From Arctopsyche grandis (taxonomy: Eukaryota > Arthropoda > Insecta > Trichoptera > Hydropsychidae): a stretch of DNA of 64,000 bases. The notes under the pieces were generated by a model. It was not told where the DNA came from and did no database searches. It saw only the letters and a list, made by a program, of their open reading frames with translations. The DNA lies in the NCBI RefSeq assembly GCF_051622035.1, contig NC_135356.1, forward strand, positions 25,698,839 to 25,762,838, given 5' to 3'. Shown piece after piece: positions 14,166-26,942 of this stretch (positions are counted from its first letter, which is position 1; every line of letters starts with the position of its first letter). A program made the translations under genes and the position numbers.

Positions 14166-16849
14166 TGACGATACTTAATGTTGTAAATAAAAATTTTTGA
14201 TCAACACCCAAGTGTTTAAAAATAATCCGATTGGCGAGAGTTTGCCTTGAAAACTTTACGAAAAATTTCCCATTATGTCACCGAAGATGTGCTTACACTG
14301 TTATTTAAATCTTAAAAGAAATTAAGGAATCATAGTATATTGTATATGCATTACGAAAAATGTTGTTCAAAACTAATCCCATCAACCAAAAAAAAAACAT
14401 CAACAACAAAAAAGATTCAAAATAAAAGAATGGTTGACTTTTTACTTCTTATACAATAAACTGTTCTTGTTGGCAAAATCTTCAAAGAGTTTTTCGACGT
14501 TCTATGACTGAAAAATCTGCAGACATAACTCATTTCAGTTTACTTGGCAGTTGGCAAATTCCTATTGGACGATCCAAATATCCGATTTTTATCTGCTAAA
14601 ACATCTTGGCTGATAATAAGAATCGCGATTTTTTTCTTCTCACTGCTAAGTTAACTGAAACGAGCTATAGTTTCATATACGAATATGTAAGTTTTCGGTA
14701 AATTGCCTCACCAATTACTGATTCTACGAAAAGCAGCAATTCTCTCATAGGATCAAACAATTTTCCAGCAATAGAAAAAGATCGCTGATAAACAGAGCCC
14801 TAGCCAGGTGGTTTATTTATCTATTTTTTTATTCACAATTTTTGAACACGTCCATAAAGTGAAATATTAAAATGACCGTTTACTCATTTAATAAATTTAA
14901 ATAAGCAATAAATGAAATTCAAAATAATAAATTTAATTGAAAGGAGAATATTGTCATTTTCGTAAGTGGATAGGGCAAATGGCAACTTTCCTTGTAGCGC
15001 TCGTTTGCATATTAAATAAACATTGATTGTATAATTACAGATAATAACCAACAATTTAAAAAGCATGTGATAAAACCCTCCAATATTACCAATTGCGTTC
15101 TGCGCCCAGGGTCATCTGCCCCACACGCTACGCTGAATGCTGAATTTGATAACATCCAGTGGAAAACAATAATGATAAATACATAAATATACTATACATA
15201 TGTACATCCATTACATTACGAAACATTGCGGTAACGAAATTAAAAATTATATTCCGAAAACTTTTAAAACGAAACCATAAGAACTGTATAAGAGGTAAGT
15301 AAAAAGAATTTCACTCCAAAAGAAACTATAAAAAAAATATATATTTAAACAATGTTAGTAACAAGGGCTGTCTGTGGAAACTATATAAACAAAAAAAACG
15401 CGACTCCAACTCCGATTTCGAAAATGTAAATGAAACTATTTCCCCATCATGTAAATCGACATTTATGAATACGAAACTAATACGCATTGGTGAGAAACAT
15501 AAGATCTCTCCTCAGCTTGACCTCAACACGAGAAAAGGACGATTAGAAACATGATTGATCGATCGACGATCAAAGTGATTGATTGACAGCAATAAAACAT
15601 TCATTTAAAACATAAATGGAATTTAAACGCAAAATCGGATTTGTAGTCTAGACTCCAGCCGAAGAGTCATATAACCTTGTTTAGAACTTGTCGATTAGCA
15701 TTAACGCTCGTGTCAATTCGCTTTGGATCGTTTGTCAACATCGATTCTCTGAATTTTGAATTTTGTTCGAGCTTGCTTATGAAAAAAACAATATTCAAAT
15801 TTAAGGTGACCTTTCATACTGATTTTACATAATGACAGTACTGGATTAATCGGTATCTGTTTTGGCAAGACGTGAGACATGAAACCAGTACACTTTTTAT
15901 GTAATGAATTTTTTTTAATCTAATAGATGGAAAAATATACAAATTCTTCGGCAAAATCTCCGTTTATCACGAACAAATGCACTAGGCGAGCGATTTTTAA
16001 CTTAAATGAACAATACATAGTCCAGTGATGAATGTTGCAAAGCATAATTTTAACCAGCCTCGTGTCGAATTTTATAAGAGCATTCAAGAAAATTAATTCA
16101 TTTCTTTATAAATGTGATTCTTTAAACCTCGGTTACGAGGGAGGGGGGTTGTAACCAACTAGATGTAATTTAATTGAAAACTGTTAAATTGGCTGTATTC
16201 AACAAATTTACCGTCATTATATTTATGTTTTTATTGTAAGAATTATTAATGACATATTTTTTCTTCTGTTTAATGCACTAGTCGCTTTGTAGCGATCTGT
16301 AAGGCGAGTGTGCATGATCAATGGATAAAAAATAAATAAACAAATTTAGAAATATATTTTTCTAAATTTGTTTTTAGAAATATATTCCCTTATCAGGCAC
16401 AAGAGCTCCTCTTTTCTGATAAGGTATACATGACCAACGATGAAATTAAATATTATATCCTGCAACATTGTATGTACTAATGTAACCCATTTTTGTATAT
16501 TACAAATAAATAAAAAAATTTGAAAAAAAAATGTCCGGTGTTTGAATTTGAAAAAAAAAATGGTCACCTTATATGCAGGAAACTGAATTCAATTGAACCT
16601 ATTTGTAAAAAAAAAAAAATGCTATTTATTATACGACCAGTTTATCTTATCACTTCTCAACTCTCCATATGACGAACAATCAAATTTTATACTTATTATT
16701 TCGTCATTATGTACATTTTATATGGCAAAATATGATGATATGATTTGTTTCAGGAGGTGAATGCGAAGGTTGGTATGTAGATGTAGATGTGGATACTTAC
16801 GTATATATTGTATACAAGTATATATATAATGTGTATCGTTTCAAAACGC

Positions 16850-16850
<1 letters not shown>
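14166..16850. other. AT-rich DNA with no supported gene
   Basis: No convincing ORF or repeat. A G run sits at about 16141-16147 and an A run at about 16608. Confidence 0.45.
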
Positions 16851-17690
<840 letters not shown>

Positions 17691-17764
17691 GGTCCTAAAT
17701 TGAAAATTGTAGGTTTGCATAGGGCCGCGTGGTAAATGAACATTTTATTTATTTCAAGTAAGAC

Positions 17765-18085
17765 AACGGGTAAACGGATTACTAGTCATATGTGAACCAG
17801 TCACAGGACAAGCGGTCGCTCTAGATCGGTCACATGTGATCACCCGTCACATTAAAAGGTGATTGGACTATTCGTCACATTGGGGTGGTCACAAAGACAA
17901 TTTTTGCCATGAAAATCACGAATACACAATATTTGGCACTCAAGTTCTCGTTACTATGATAGTTATCGTTAGTATGATGGACTTTTCGGCTGCCTGTTGA
18001 TTTTAGTGACTTTGTGACGAGTAATTTGTGACCAGTAATCACCGAACCCACTAAAACTGGTCACGAGAAAACTGGTTGAATGATT
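17765..18085. repeat. Palindromic MITE family 'ACTGGTCAC', copy 1
   Basis: Starts GGTAAACGGATTACTAGTC, then GTGAACCAGTCACAGGACAA, followed by repeated GGTCAC/GTGACC words and AAACTGGTCACGAGAAAACT near 18050. It matches the copies at 26190-26345 and 43045-43382. An extra partial start lies at about 17650-17690. Confidence 0.7.
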
Positions 18086-18087
18086 TT

Positions 18088-18300
18088 AGGGTGCGCGGTC
18101 TCCGTGACGAGCCAGAATGTTAAATTACAGAAAACACAAAGGCAAAGATCGAAAATTGAAAGATCTTAAGTCGAAAGATCAAAAAAAAAGGTGCATGGTA
18201 AACGGTACATACTCACTTAATTTGCGCGAGCAGGATACAACTGGAACAAGAGGTACAGGTTTTTCCTCCCGTATTAATGTGCGCGACGCCCTTGTATCAG
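18088..18300 (+). repeat. Half copy of palindromic element family 'CGGTCTCC'
   Basis: Begins CGGTCTCCGTGACGAGCCAG, then the AATGTTAAATTACAGAAAAC and AAGATCTTAAGTCGAAAGAT blocks seen in the full copies at 59433-59790 and 63493-63864. Only one arm is present; it ends after TTTTCCTCCCGTATTAATGT. Confidence 0.75.
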
Positions 18301-18424
18301 GTCAGTCCATAAGTTCGTGCGCATTTTCAACCAAAAATATTTCGAACCTGTCGAAATTTGTCACCAATTTTCGTAAACATCGGACGCATATTAGTACTGT
18401 AAAGGGGCTACAAATCATACAAAT

Positions 18425-18512
18425 TTAATAAAAAATCATGTTGACTATTGGATTAGCCATGTTTAAGCGGTTTATATCACAAATTCCCAGCGGAGCCGAG
18501 TAAAACCACTAG
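18425..18512 (+). mobile_element. Helitron-like 3' end, copy 2
   Basis: Contains ATTAGCCATGTTTAAGCGGT, then CCCAGCGGAGCCGAG, and ends AAACCACTAG|T. This matches the 3' ends of the other Helitron-like copies. I cannot place its 5' end. Confidence 0.55.
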
Positions 18513-18719
18513 TTTTTAATATGAAGAAGTCGTGGAAACTATAGACTAGTTTTCTGATTTGTCTGCTGACTATAATTTATAAATTCTCGGATCAACCTAT
18601 AAGCAATCGGAAAACCCACATACAAACATTGTAAATGTGTATGAAAGTGTTTAACCAATGGTAGGTTTTCTGCAGAGCAATGCATTTGAGGGCGAATTGA
18701 CTTCGTGCCAAATAATGCG

Positions 18720-19130
18720 CACCGAGTCTTGCAAATAAAATAAATCCTGCGTAAATAAGATTAATCAGGTTTTAGGAGATTTACATTGTTTTAAAGTTAA
18801 ACAAACAATCCGTGGGCATTAACCGCGCCCGTTGGAATACTCACCACAATAGCTCTCAGCTTAAGCGCTGTTTGGTACGTGCATTTTATGACAAACCTGG
18901 GCTTAGCGAATACACTCCAATTACGTGTCTGTGTACAAATGTAAACTGACAGTCAGTGATGTTGCTAGGCTTAGTGTCACCTGGTGCAGTAAGTCAGGGT
19001 ATCACCCTTCAACCCGAAGTCATAAATTTATAAAGGCGAAATTGGCATTATAAATTTATGACTTCTCATTGGCAAACACGACTATTTTGTTAAAATTTAA
19101 TACTAATCATTGCTAATACTTCAAGTCGAT
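18720..19130. other. Spacer with an 18-bp perfect hairpin
   Basis: No gene. A perfect inverted repeat GAAGTCATAAATTTATAA with a 14-base loop lies at 19016-19065. Confidence 0.5.
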
Positions 19131-20240
19131 ATTGTCACATACGTAGTTGGCCTTAAGTAATTTTTAATAAGTTTCAACTTGTGAACGAGCGCTCCGTAGT
19201 GACTACAGTTACTGGAAGCGTGAGGAACAAGACGATTGAAATAACGAATTTAAAGTATAAAAAATACAAACGAAGAGCTTTGCCAAATTATGAACATTGT
19301 CGATTTTTTTATTTTTAAAAGGTTTATTTTCATTTAAGCACGAACGGAAATCAAGTACCTGATTAGGCAATGATTATTCAAAATCATTGACATATTAGTT
19401 GGCTAGAGATTTGGCTTCACGATATACGAGTACATATATGTAAATCGTCATCTGATAATTGCTTTGCAGGAAAGCGAACTTTGAAACAATGTTTAAATAA
19501 CGTGATACGAACCTTCATTTGCACTAAGGTTACGTTTAGTGCCGCATTTAAAATTGTTTAAAAATTCTTTTAATGAATCCTGGAATCGTGTATATGACTA
19601 AGTTCATTGAAATGCTTTTAGATAAGAGGTTGGCGATTCAATTTCAATTTTGGCTTCAACCCTAATATTGTTACGAATTCTTCAAATTTATTTTTAAAAT
19701 TACTGATCTCGCAATATCCATTTCTAATCATAGACTGAGCACTGATAACTAAAGACCGGACCAACTTTGCGCCGTTCATTTTTCAATGTTCGTCGTGCTT
19801 TGTTCATTTTTATGATGTACCTTTTTTATGATCTCTAGCTTTGTAGTTTGCCCTGTTTCCTGGAAAATAGACCCAAAACGTCCTGTTTCCTGGAAAAAGC
19901 ATGCTTCCGGTCCTACATCTACTGATAACATCAGCGTTTATTGATTGAATGAGCTTTGAAAAAAAGTTGGGAAACCGAAGAATTTTTCAAGAAGCAAGAA
20001 TAGGAGAATAAATTCGAAACTTTCCATTTTCTTTTTTAGTCACTTTTCTTCTGATTGTTCATCATTTACTTTTTTTTTAATTTAAAACATCTGTACATAT
20101 ATATCCCTATATATCGAAGTGCATTAATAGAGTCTAATTTGGACGACCAACAAGCAGTGCAGTCTGTTTAAAGTAACTGATGGTGAATTTTCCTTAAAAA
20201 CTTCCCACCTGTTAATGTTGACAGCGAAAAATGTATAAAT
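19130..20240 (-). pseudogene. hAT transposase pseudogene (minus strand), interrupted by a MITE
   Basis: Read on the minus strand, this region matches the plus-strand hAT at 53950-55411 block by block. About 20160-20230 matches the segment encoding INRWEVFKENSPSVT. About 19950-20060 matches the one encoding KKKMESFEFILL. About 19180-19215 encodes a degenerate VTVVTTERSF, the C-terminal dimerisation motif. Stops and gaps are frequent. A TAGAG-type MITE (19750-19921) sits inside it. Confidence 0.65.
19750..19921. mobile_element. Solo hAT MITE of the TAGAG family
   Basis: Starts TAAAGACCGGACC and ends GGTCCTACATCTA. An 8-bp target duplication CTGATAAC lies at 19742-19749 and 19922-19929. It is related to the units of the 8.7-9.5 kb array, including the TTTCCTGGAAAAAGCA motif. 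Confidence 0.85.
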
Positions 20241-20501
20241 TTGTAAATTTTATTGGTTTTAACGCCTCGTATAATTTTATTTTATTGTTTTTAACACCGA
20301 AAAAATATATACAAGAATATGAGATAATTCTCAGCTATATGTACATATGTATATGTACAATAAAGCGAGATGCAAATAGGTTGAAAAATAACAGGTTTTT
20401 AAAAAAATTATTATAAAGAAATTACAGAACAAATTAAAAAATCTTTGAAAAGGGCACGCCGCTTTGCGGCGCCCCTCAAATCGCAATTATATATTTTCCA
20501 A

Positions 20502-21162
20502 ATATATAATTTGGAAAGAGACTTTTCGATTCATAGGCGCCGATTCGATTTTTCGGGCGAAGCCCTAAACAGCAATAGCTCAGGGGGGAGCAGAGGGGCG
20601 AAGCCCTAAACGGAAATAGCTCATGGGAGCGCAGAGGGGCGAAGCCCTAAACGGCAATTGCTCATGGGGGCGCAGAGGGGCAAAGCTCTAAACAGCGATA
20701 GCTAAGGAGGGAGCAGAGGGGCGAAGGCCTAAACGGCAATTGCTCATGGGGGCGCAGAGGGGCGAAGCCCTAAACGGTAAAGGCTCAGGGGGCGCAGAGG
20801 GGCAAAGCCCTAAACGGCAATAGCTAAGGGGGGCTCAGAGGGGCAAAGCCCTAAATGGAAATTGCTCATGGGGGCGCAGAGGGGCGAAGCCCTAAACGGC
20901 AATAGCTAAGGGGGGCGCAGAGGGGCGAAGCCCTAAACAGCAAAGGCTCAGGGGGCGCCGAGGGCGAAGCCTTAGAAGGCAAAGGCTCAGGGGGGTGCCG
21001 AGGGTGAAGCCCTTGAGGGCAAAAGGCTCAGGGGGGCCGAGGGCAAAGCCCTAGAAGGCAAAAAAATTAAAAAATATTTTTAATAAAATGTTTGCTATTA
21101 GATTAGTCATGTTTAAGCGGTTTATATTACAAATACCGAGCGAAGCCGGGTAATACAGCTAG
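20502..21162 (+). mobile_element. Helitron-like element with GC-rich tandem core, copy 3
   Basis: The 5' end ATATAATTTGGAAAGAGACT (about 20502) and the 3' end ACCGAGCGAAGCCGGGTAAT ending CAGCTAG|T (21162) match the family. Between them lies a tandem array (separate entry). No protein is encoded. Confidence 0.65.
20553..21060. repeat. About 12 tandem copies of a ~42-bp GC-rich unit
   Basis: The unit reads roughly GGCGAAGCCCTAAACGGCAA plus TAGCTCAGGGGGCGCAGAGG. Copies drift toward AAAGGCTCAGGGGG and GCCGAGGGCGAAGCC at the right end. It forms the core of the surrounding Helitron-like element. Confidence 0.85.
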
Positions 21163-22525
21163 TATATTATATATATTATATTTTTTGCACTTTAGAAACA
21201 AATTGTACAAACGAGGGTTTGAAAAAAGCTACCATCCAAAAAGTTTTTCGTGTAAGTCGAAGAAAACCTAAAATTGGGAAATTTTTTAAATCATATGTAT
21301 GTTAGTTTCAAAGGATAGATGAAAATAAAATTCAAACATACATACAAAACGTAAAATAAATTATTGTTTATTCAAATATGTACATCGAACGTTCATACAT
21401 GTCTATTGTTCAAAAGCGCAAATACTATGTAAGTTCAAACTACTCATTAAAATACTGGTCCAGTATTGTAGCCTTTTATTTTTTCTTCATAAATTAATTT
21501 ATAGCATGCAATACATTCATTCACTTTTTTACAAACCTCGTTGACGTTTCACTTATTGATATGATCACAAATCGTTTGGGATCGGGGCATTGAGCCACTT
21601 TGCCAGCGAATCCGTTTTCGATCATATTTAAATTTTCAACCATCTTCTGGGTTTCAAATTGCTTTGGTTGTACATCTGCTCTCCTACTGAAAAATAGTCT
21701 GGCCATCGAGCTCCATCAAAACTGCGTACCACATTTATATTGAACAACCATCTATTAAATGAACGAAATCCTCTCCTTTCGGTATACATATTTCTAGTTC
21801 TTTGATCATTTCGACTAACTTCCGATATACTTATACATATATGTATATGTATCGAAAAAATTTAAAAAATTGAATTAAATATCAAAATCAAAACTATAAT
21901 TATAATATTAAAAATATAATTAAATATCGAAAGTTAAAACAGAATATATACAATTTATATAAATTTCGAGATTAAGCTAATAAGCTAAAATTAGATAATC
22001 GATAATAATATATAGGTAGTTCTTATTTTTATTTACGTCCAGAGAAGTATTATAATTTCTCTCTTAACGAGCGCAAAAACATATTTTTATTATTTTTTAA
22101 AAGAGTATATTCTGTTTTAAAGTATTGTAAAACTTATAAATCGTTACTATGATTATGTGTATACTATGAACTGTAACTATTAAGTTATAAATAAATATCA
22201 ACCAACCTGGTATATTCAGTTTTTTCGATATCTCCTCCCAAGCTTCATTCGAATGTTTTGATCTCTGTAGTGTATTGATTTTTAATTATAAATAGATTCG
22301 TACTGTCGTACAGCTTCTATTAGTTTTTCCGACATTATGTCGATGAACTTTTTGATGATAACGAGCTTTTTCTAAATTTTACTAGAAATAAATCTATTAG
22401 CACTTATCATTACAATTTAAACCATTCAATCCTAAATACATTATCTTCTATTAAGGATCTTGGTGTAATACGTACTTAATAATAAACTCTATTACTTTGA
22501 ACATATTTCCTTCATCACTAATAAA
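21163..22525. other. AT-rich spacer; one unassigned minus-strand ORF
   Basis: A minus-strand frame at 21521-21706 has about 60 ordinary-looking residues (for example QKMVENLNMIENGF). I recognise no domain and could not connect it to the decayed gene-family exon at 25.2 kb. The rest is AT-rich without features. Confidence 0.3.
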
Positions 22526-22658
22526 TAAAGCCCGGACTCTGAGGGGGCTGTATATTGTTCAAATGTTGTAAATGCCTTGTTAATGGTTTGCCGAACCTTT
22601 TTTACAAAGGATTTACAACAATTGAACAATAAACGGCACGCTTCCGGTCCTACCTCTA
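22526..22658. mobile_element. Solo hAT MITE of the TAGAG family
   Basis: Starts TAAAGCCCGGACTC and ends GGTCCTACCTCTA. An 8-bp target duplication CTAATAAA lies at 22518-22525 and 22659-22666. The internal GGTTTGCCGAACCTTT palindrome is present. Confidence 0.85.
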
Positions 22659-22939
22659 CTAATAAAGCATATGAATCTCTTGGATTCCTACTCCACTCAA
22701 CTAAGCCCTTTAATTATCTTCATGTATTTACATAAATTACTTTATTTTTCGCCTGTAAGGTCTCATAAGATAAAACTGAACAAATCAATACAAGTCACAT
22801 TTACACTGTGACGAAATGATATCAACCTTCAGACTTTTATCAACGGGGTACAAATTCCACAAAATTTTTCATCCAAATATTTAGGACAAATATTTAAGAA
22901 ATCGTTCAAACTTTCAACACCAAAGGTACATATAAAATT

Positions 22940-23240
22940 TCATAGTTTGTTTTTGTATGCAATTTTTGGTTCATTCGCAGTATATTCCTTACACCAACGA
23001 TGTTTACTTGCACGTTTTAAATTCGATCCAGTTCTGCAAAACGGATCTAATTCGAAACGTTTTATATTTACATACATAGTAGTTGGAGAGCGGAGATGGA
23101 TTTGTATGTGAATAAAATACGCACATGCATGTAACATAATATATCGTCGATGTAAGTGCAATTTTTATCCAGAATATATATACTTTTAAAAATGATGCTT
23201 TCGCAATATTATTATTCGCAGGGTGTAATCCATTGTTTTT
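22940..23240 (-). repeat. Paralogous intron-like block of the SINHCAF-like family
   Basis: The segment beginning TGGTTCATTCGCAGTATATT and continuing through TTCGATCCAGTTCTG and GTAAGTGCAATTTTTAT matches 46345-46560, which lies inside the first intron of the intact family member at 45.1-47.7 kb. Its presence here supports a decayed family member spanning about 22.9-25.3 kb. Confidence 0.55.
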
Positions 23241-23470
23241 ACAATAAATCAATTTCGCTTTTGCTTAGAATTAAGGCTTCCAATCCCGGGATCCCGGTGT
23301 TTTCTGGTACCGTGAATCCCGGTGCTGAAACTAATCTGAATACCGGAATTACGGTGCTGACAAAATTTCTTTAAAAATATTATTTTTACAGAAATAATAA
23401 ATAAAAAACATAAAACAACATTATAAAATGAACAATGGTGGGATGAGCAATGACAGTCATAGTCTATGAC

Positions 23471-23589
23471 TAAAGCCCGGATAACCAGGGTGCCGTTCAT
23501 TGTTCAAATGTTATAAATGCATTGTTAAAGGTTTGCCGAACCTTTACGACAATTGAACAATGAGCAGCGCGTTTTGGGTCCGTACTCTA
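23471..23589. mobile_element. Solo hAT MITE of the TAGAG family
   Basis: Starts TAAAGCCCGGATAAC and ends GGGTCCGTACTCTA, with the central GGTTTGCCGAACCTTT. The flanks do not give a clean direct 8-bp duplication. Confidence 0.75.
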
Positions 23590-23709
23590 GTCATAGTCCA
23601 GTCGTTTGCTCTAACCCGTTTCGACGCCGGCTTGCCGTTTCCACGAAATGGTATGAACGGCCTGTATTGTGTCGCAGATATTGTGCTCAACTGTAATAAT
23701 ATTTGATGC

Positions 23710-23874
23710 ATATTTTGTCTGATTCGAACTCAGAATCGATCACTGATCACGTTTTCATGATATAGAAAACTGTGTATTGTGTGTTAGTGTATTTTGGGGA
23801 TTTTTTGAACACCGTTCGTCCAGTCGAACTGAAATTTAGTATCGGTTACTAAAATTCTTATCGATACGACGTAA

Positions 23875-23875
<1 letters not shown>
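23710..23875 (-). repeat. Dispersed repeat, inverted relative to 26775-27045
   Basis: Blocks such as AGTGTATTTTGGGGATTTTT and AGTATCGGTTACTAAAATTC are reverse complements of sequence at 26780-26870. The family is not identified. Confidence 0.6.

Positions 23876-23878
<3 letters not shown>

Positions 23879-23971
<93 letters not shown>
23879..23971. repeat. (TA)n microsatellite
   Basis: About 90 bp of uninterrupted TA. Confidence 0.95.
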
Positions 23972-23972
<1 letters not shown>

Positions 23973-24019
23973 ACAATTCATTCAGCAAAAGTTTCGGAAA
24001 CTGAAAAAACAAATTGGAA

Positions 24020-24552
24020 AACTGGGTTAAAAGTAAAAAAACCAACAAGCATCATATGTAGATTACAATAAATTTATGAAAGGTGTTGATCGTACCGACC
24101 AATACATTTCATATTACTCCATTATGCGGAAAACAACAAAGTGGACAAAGAGGGTTGTGATGTTTATGTTAAACTGTGCCTTTTTCAATGCATATTGCAT
24201 TTATAAAAAATTGAATGTTAATAGAATTAAATACAAGAAGTTTATGTATTTGATCGGACGTCACTGGGCATTAAATACTACACAAAATATTGAAGAAGAA
24301 GCTGGGCCTTCAACATCCACACTAAGGCCAACTTCAAAACCTGACCATCCATTACGACTTTAGAGCGATCTGCGGAAGTACAAATTACAACAAATAGAGT
24401 CAAGCAGCAAGTCAAAGTATCCGACAAGAAGATGTCGGGTATGCACGGCTCACAAGAAACGTGGTGAAACAAGATACATGTGTGCATTTTGTGAGGTGCC
24501 TTTACATAAAAGAGATTGTTTTGAAAGATATCATTCATTACCGAATTATTGA
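24020..24552 (+). pseudogene. piggyBac-type transposase, C-terminal part
   Basis: The frame from about 24040 reads YVDYNKFMKGVDRTDQ, the conserved piggyBac region with its D-Q (normally GGVDxxDQ). It continues through YYSIMRKTTKWTKR and hydrophobic helices to a stop at 24363. In a second frame (about 24395-24552) the Cys-rich C-terminal domain follows: CRVCTAHKKRGETRYMC, AFCEVPLH and CFERYHSLPNY. That is the RING/PHD-like zinc finger used for end binding in this family. A frameshift thus separates catalytic core and finger, and the N-terminal half is missing. It is followed by tandem repeats that may be its 3' non-coding region. Confidence 0.85.
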
Positions 24553-24653
24553 TAAGTTTATGGCATTTGTAAAAATTAGCTTTTTTTATTTTCATTTACT
24601 CAACCTTAAATTCAAGATAATGTATGTGATAAGATATTTTTATATATTTTTTT

Positions 24654-25095
24654 AGTTATCTCTGTCCAAAAATCATTATGTTTTAAATTTTGCAACCATT
24701 TATATAATAAAGACGATGGGAATATTTTTAGATTTTTTCTCTTTAAAAATTTCTTTGTATAATAAAAGGTTGGTCACCCTCTCTAAAAATTATTATGTTT
24801 TAAATTTTGTTATCATTTATACAATAAAGACGATGGGAATATTTTTTCTCTTTAAAAAAATTTTTGTAAAAAAAAGAGTGGTCACCCTGTCCAAAAATTA
24901 TTATGTTATAAATTCTGTAATCATTTACATAATAAAGACGATGGGAATATTTTTTCTCTTTAAAAATTTTTTTGTATAAAAAAAGGTTGGTCACCCTGTC
25001 CAAAAATCATTATATTTTAAATTTTGCAATTATATAGACGATGGGCAAATATAAAAAAAAAAATCTCTCCTTAAAAATTTATTTGTATAAAAAAT
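24654..25095. repeat. Four tandem ~108-117-bp repeats downstream of the piggyBac remnant
   Basis: Each unit contains TAAAGACGATGGGAATATTT and GGTTGGTCACCCTGTCCAAA. The GACGATGGG word recurs at about 24712, 24829, 24937 and 25036. Short ORFs through it repeat with it. Confidence 0.85.
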
Positions 25096-25207
25096 GTTGG
25101 TTAGCCCTGGTTCACGAAAATCACGATCGGTGAACACGATTTCAAAACGTAGATTACAGGCACCTGACGTTTAGCAACAATTCACTGAAGACTGTAATCT
25201 CCGTTAC

Positions 25208-25277
25208 CCGACGACAAAGTGTTAAGAGAGCATAAACAACACTATAACTTAGCACAGAGGTTCCTCTTCGGTGGCAT
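25208..25277 (-). pseudogene. Decayed first exon of a SINHCAF-like family member
   Basis: On the minus strand, a splice-acceptor-like TTTTACTTTCAG is followed by ATAATAAAATGCC and codons for MPPKRNLCAKL, a stop (TAG), then CCLCSLNT. The intact gene at 47.7 kb has the same acceptor and leader and reads MPAVRNLRGKRECCICS. The in-frame stop just before the C-C-x-C motif shows that this copy is dead. No matching second exon is visible. Sequence of the first intron of the intact gene recurs at 22940-23240, suggesting a family copy later broken up by the piggyBac and MITE insertions. Confidence 0.6.
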
Positions 25278-25299
25278 TTTATTATCTGAAAGTAAAATC

Positions 25300-26185
25300 T
25301 GTTATTTAATTGATCTGTGACATTCAGCTTGTGGCGATTTCATTACTATTATGTGTATTATGTGTATTATATGTATTATGTGTTGCGTGCTATACATACA
25401 TACATACATACATATATGTATGTATAACAATGTTTATTTGTATTCTGGGTCACTTTTTCTTTTTAGAATACATATTTTTGATTTGGGAAAATCTCCAAAC
25501 AGCATTCGGCATGCTGAAAACCTCGTAAAATTAGCGTCGGTAAAGCAGGTCGCTGCGGTTGAGCTCAATGATTATGCGATTGACCTTTGAACCTGTTGTA
25601 CAATTAATTCAAAGGATTTGGCACCACAGTCAGAGTCTATTATATTATAGATACTATGGCGACACGACAACACTTTCACAGAATTTCCGTTTACTGAGGA
25701 CGCGCTCCAGGCATTACGTATACGGCCATCTCTTTCACAGACCGTCCGTTCACCGATATCTCGTTTACTGACGCGTCGCTCCCATTCCTAATTATTATAA
25801 TGTTGAAATATAAATTGAGGTCAAGTTGAGACTTTTTAGTATTATTTTATTTTTAATATAAAATTATGAAGAGGCAACAGATCTTGATAGTAAAAATAGT
25901 TTTTTTTTACATATTGAAAATGATATTTCTAAGGTATCTTTTTCATGCAGTAAGTAATTTATTACAATAGTATTTATAACTCATATTAATTTGAATTATG
26001 TAAGATTGAGATTTCAAATTAGTGTCGAATTATGATATGTTTCATAGACGGTACATGTTCTTGGGTGACCGTCACCGCACTGAATGTTAAAAAGTCGAAA
26101 ATGTTCGTTTACCATGCATACATACGAAAAACGGTTAGTATCAGCGGGTTCGGTGATTATCGGTAACAGTATCAGTGGTATTCGG
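25300..26185. other. AT-rich DNA, nothing recognised
   Basis: Short overlapping frames only. There is a TACATA microsatellite-like run at about 25396. Confidence 0.4.
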
Positions 26186-26189
26186 TATT

Positions 26190-26345
26190 CGGTATCAGTG
26201 GGTTCGGTGATTACTAGTCAAATGTGAACCGGTCACAGGACAATTGGTCGCTCTAGTTCGGTCACACGTGATCTAGAGCACACGACACACTAAAACTGGT
26301 CCTGTGACTGGTTCACATATGACTAGTAGTCCGTTTACCATATCA
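26190..26345. repeat. Palindromic MITE family 'ACTGGTCAC', partial copy 2
   Basis: TTCGGTGATTACTAGTCAAA begins one arm. The other arm ends ACTGGTTCACATATGACTAG then TAGTCCGTTTACCAT. Most of the interior is missing. Confidence 0.7.
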
Positions 26346-26389
26346 GTAGCGTGCGGTAAAAGTCCGGTAAATCTCCCCCCGTCGTACAT

Positions 26390-26650
26390 CCTCACTTAAT
26401 TTACGCGAACAGGATACAACAGGAACAAGAGGAACAGGTTATCCTGTGCGCGTATCCTGTGCGTGCACATTAAACAAGGCTGTATGACAAACAGAGAGAT
26501 AATTTCACCGCATGCCACTCATATATATTATATATACATAGTTCTGTTTACCATGCACCCTTTTTTATCTTTCTATTTTCGATCTTTGCCTTCCGATATT
26601 TGCTTTTTCGGGCTTTTCACTTTCGGTCTCGCAAGGTAGACCGGTATGTA
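26390..26650 (-). repeat. Element family 'CGGTCTCC', partial copy
   Basis: Contains CACTTAATTTACGCGAACAG, then GGAACAAGAGGAACAGG, later TTTACCATGCACCCTTTTTT and GATCTTTGCCTTCCGATATT. It matches the 59.4 and 63.5 kb copies. Confidence 0.7.
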
Positions 26651-26774
26651 AACTTGTAGTAATTGCAATATGGATATTTTGTTATTATAAATAGCATCAG
26701 TTCGCTGTCGATCGATGACCCATTCGCACCGGTATTACCTCTTCCATAAATAATATCTAATTAAAAGTAAACAG

Positions 26775-26875
26775 TTACGTCGTGTCGATAAGAATTTCAG
26801 TAACCGATACTAAGTTTCAGTTCGATAGGGCTAGCGGTGTTCAAAAAATCCCCAAAATACACAGCCACACACACA

Positions 26876-26942
<67 letters not shown>

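Noticed and set aside
20553..21060. CRISPR-like regular repeats
   Set aside because: Units are contiguous tandem copies with no unique spacers, and the context is a eukaryotic transposon.
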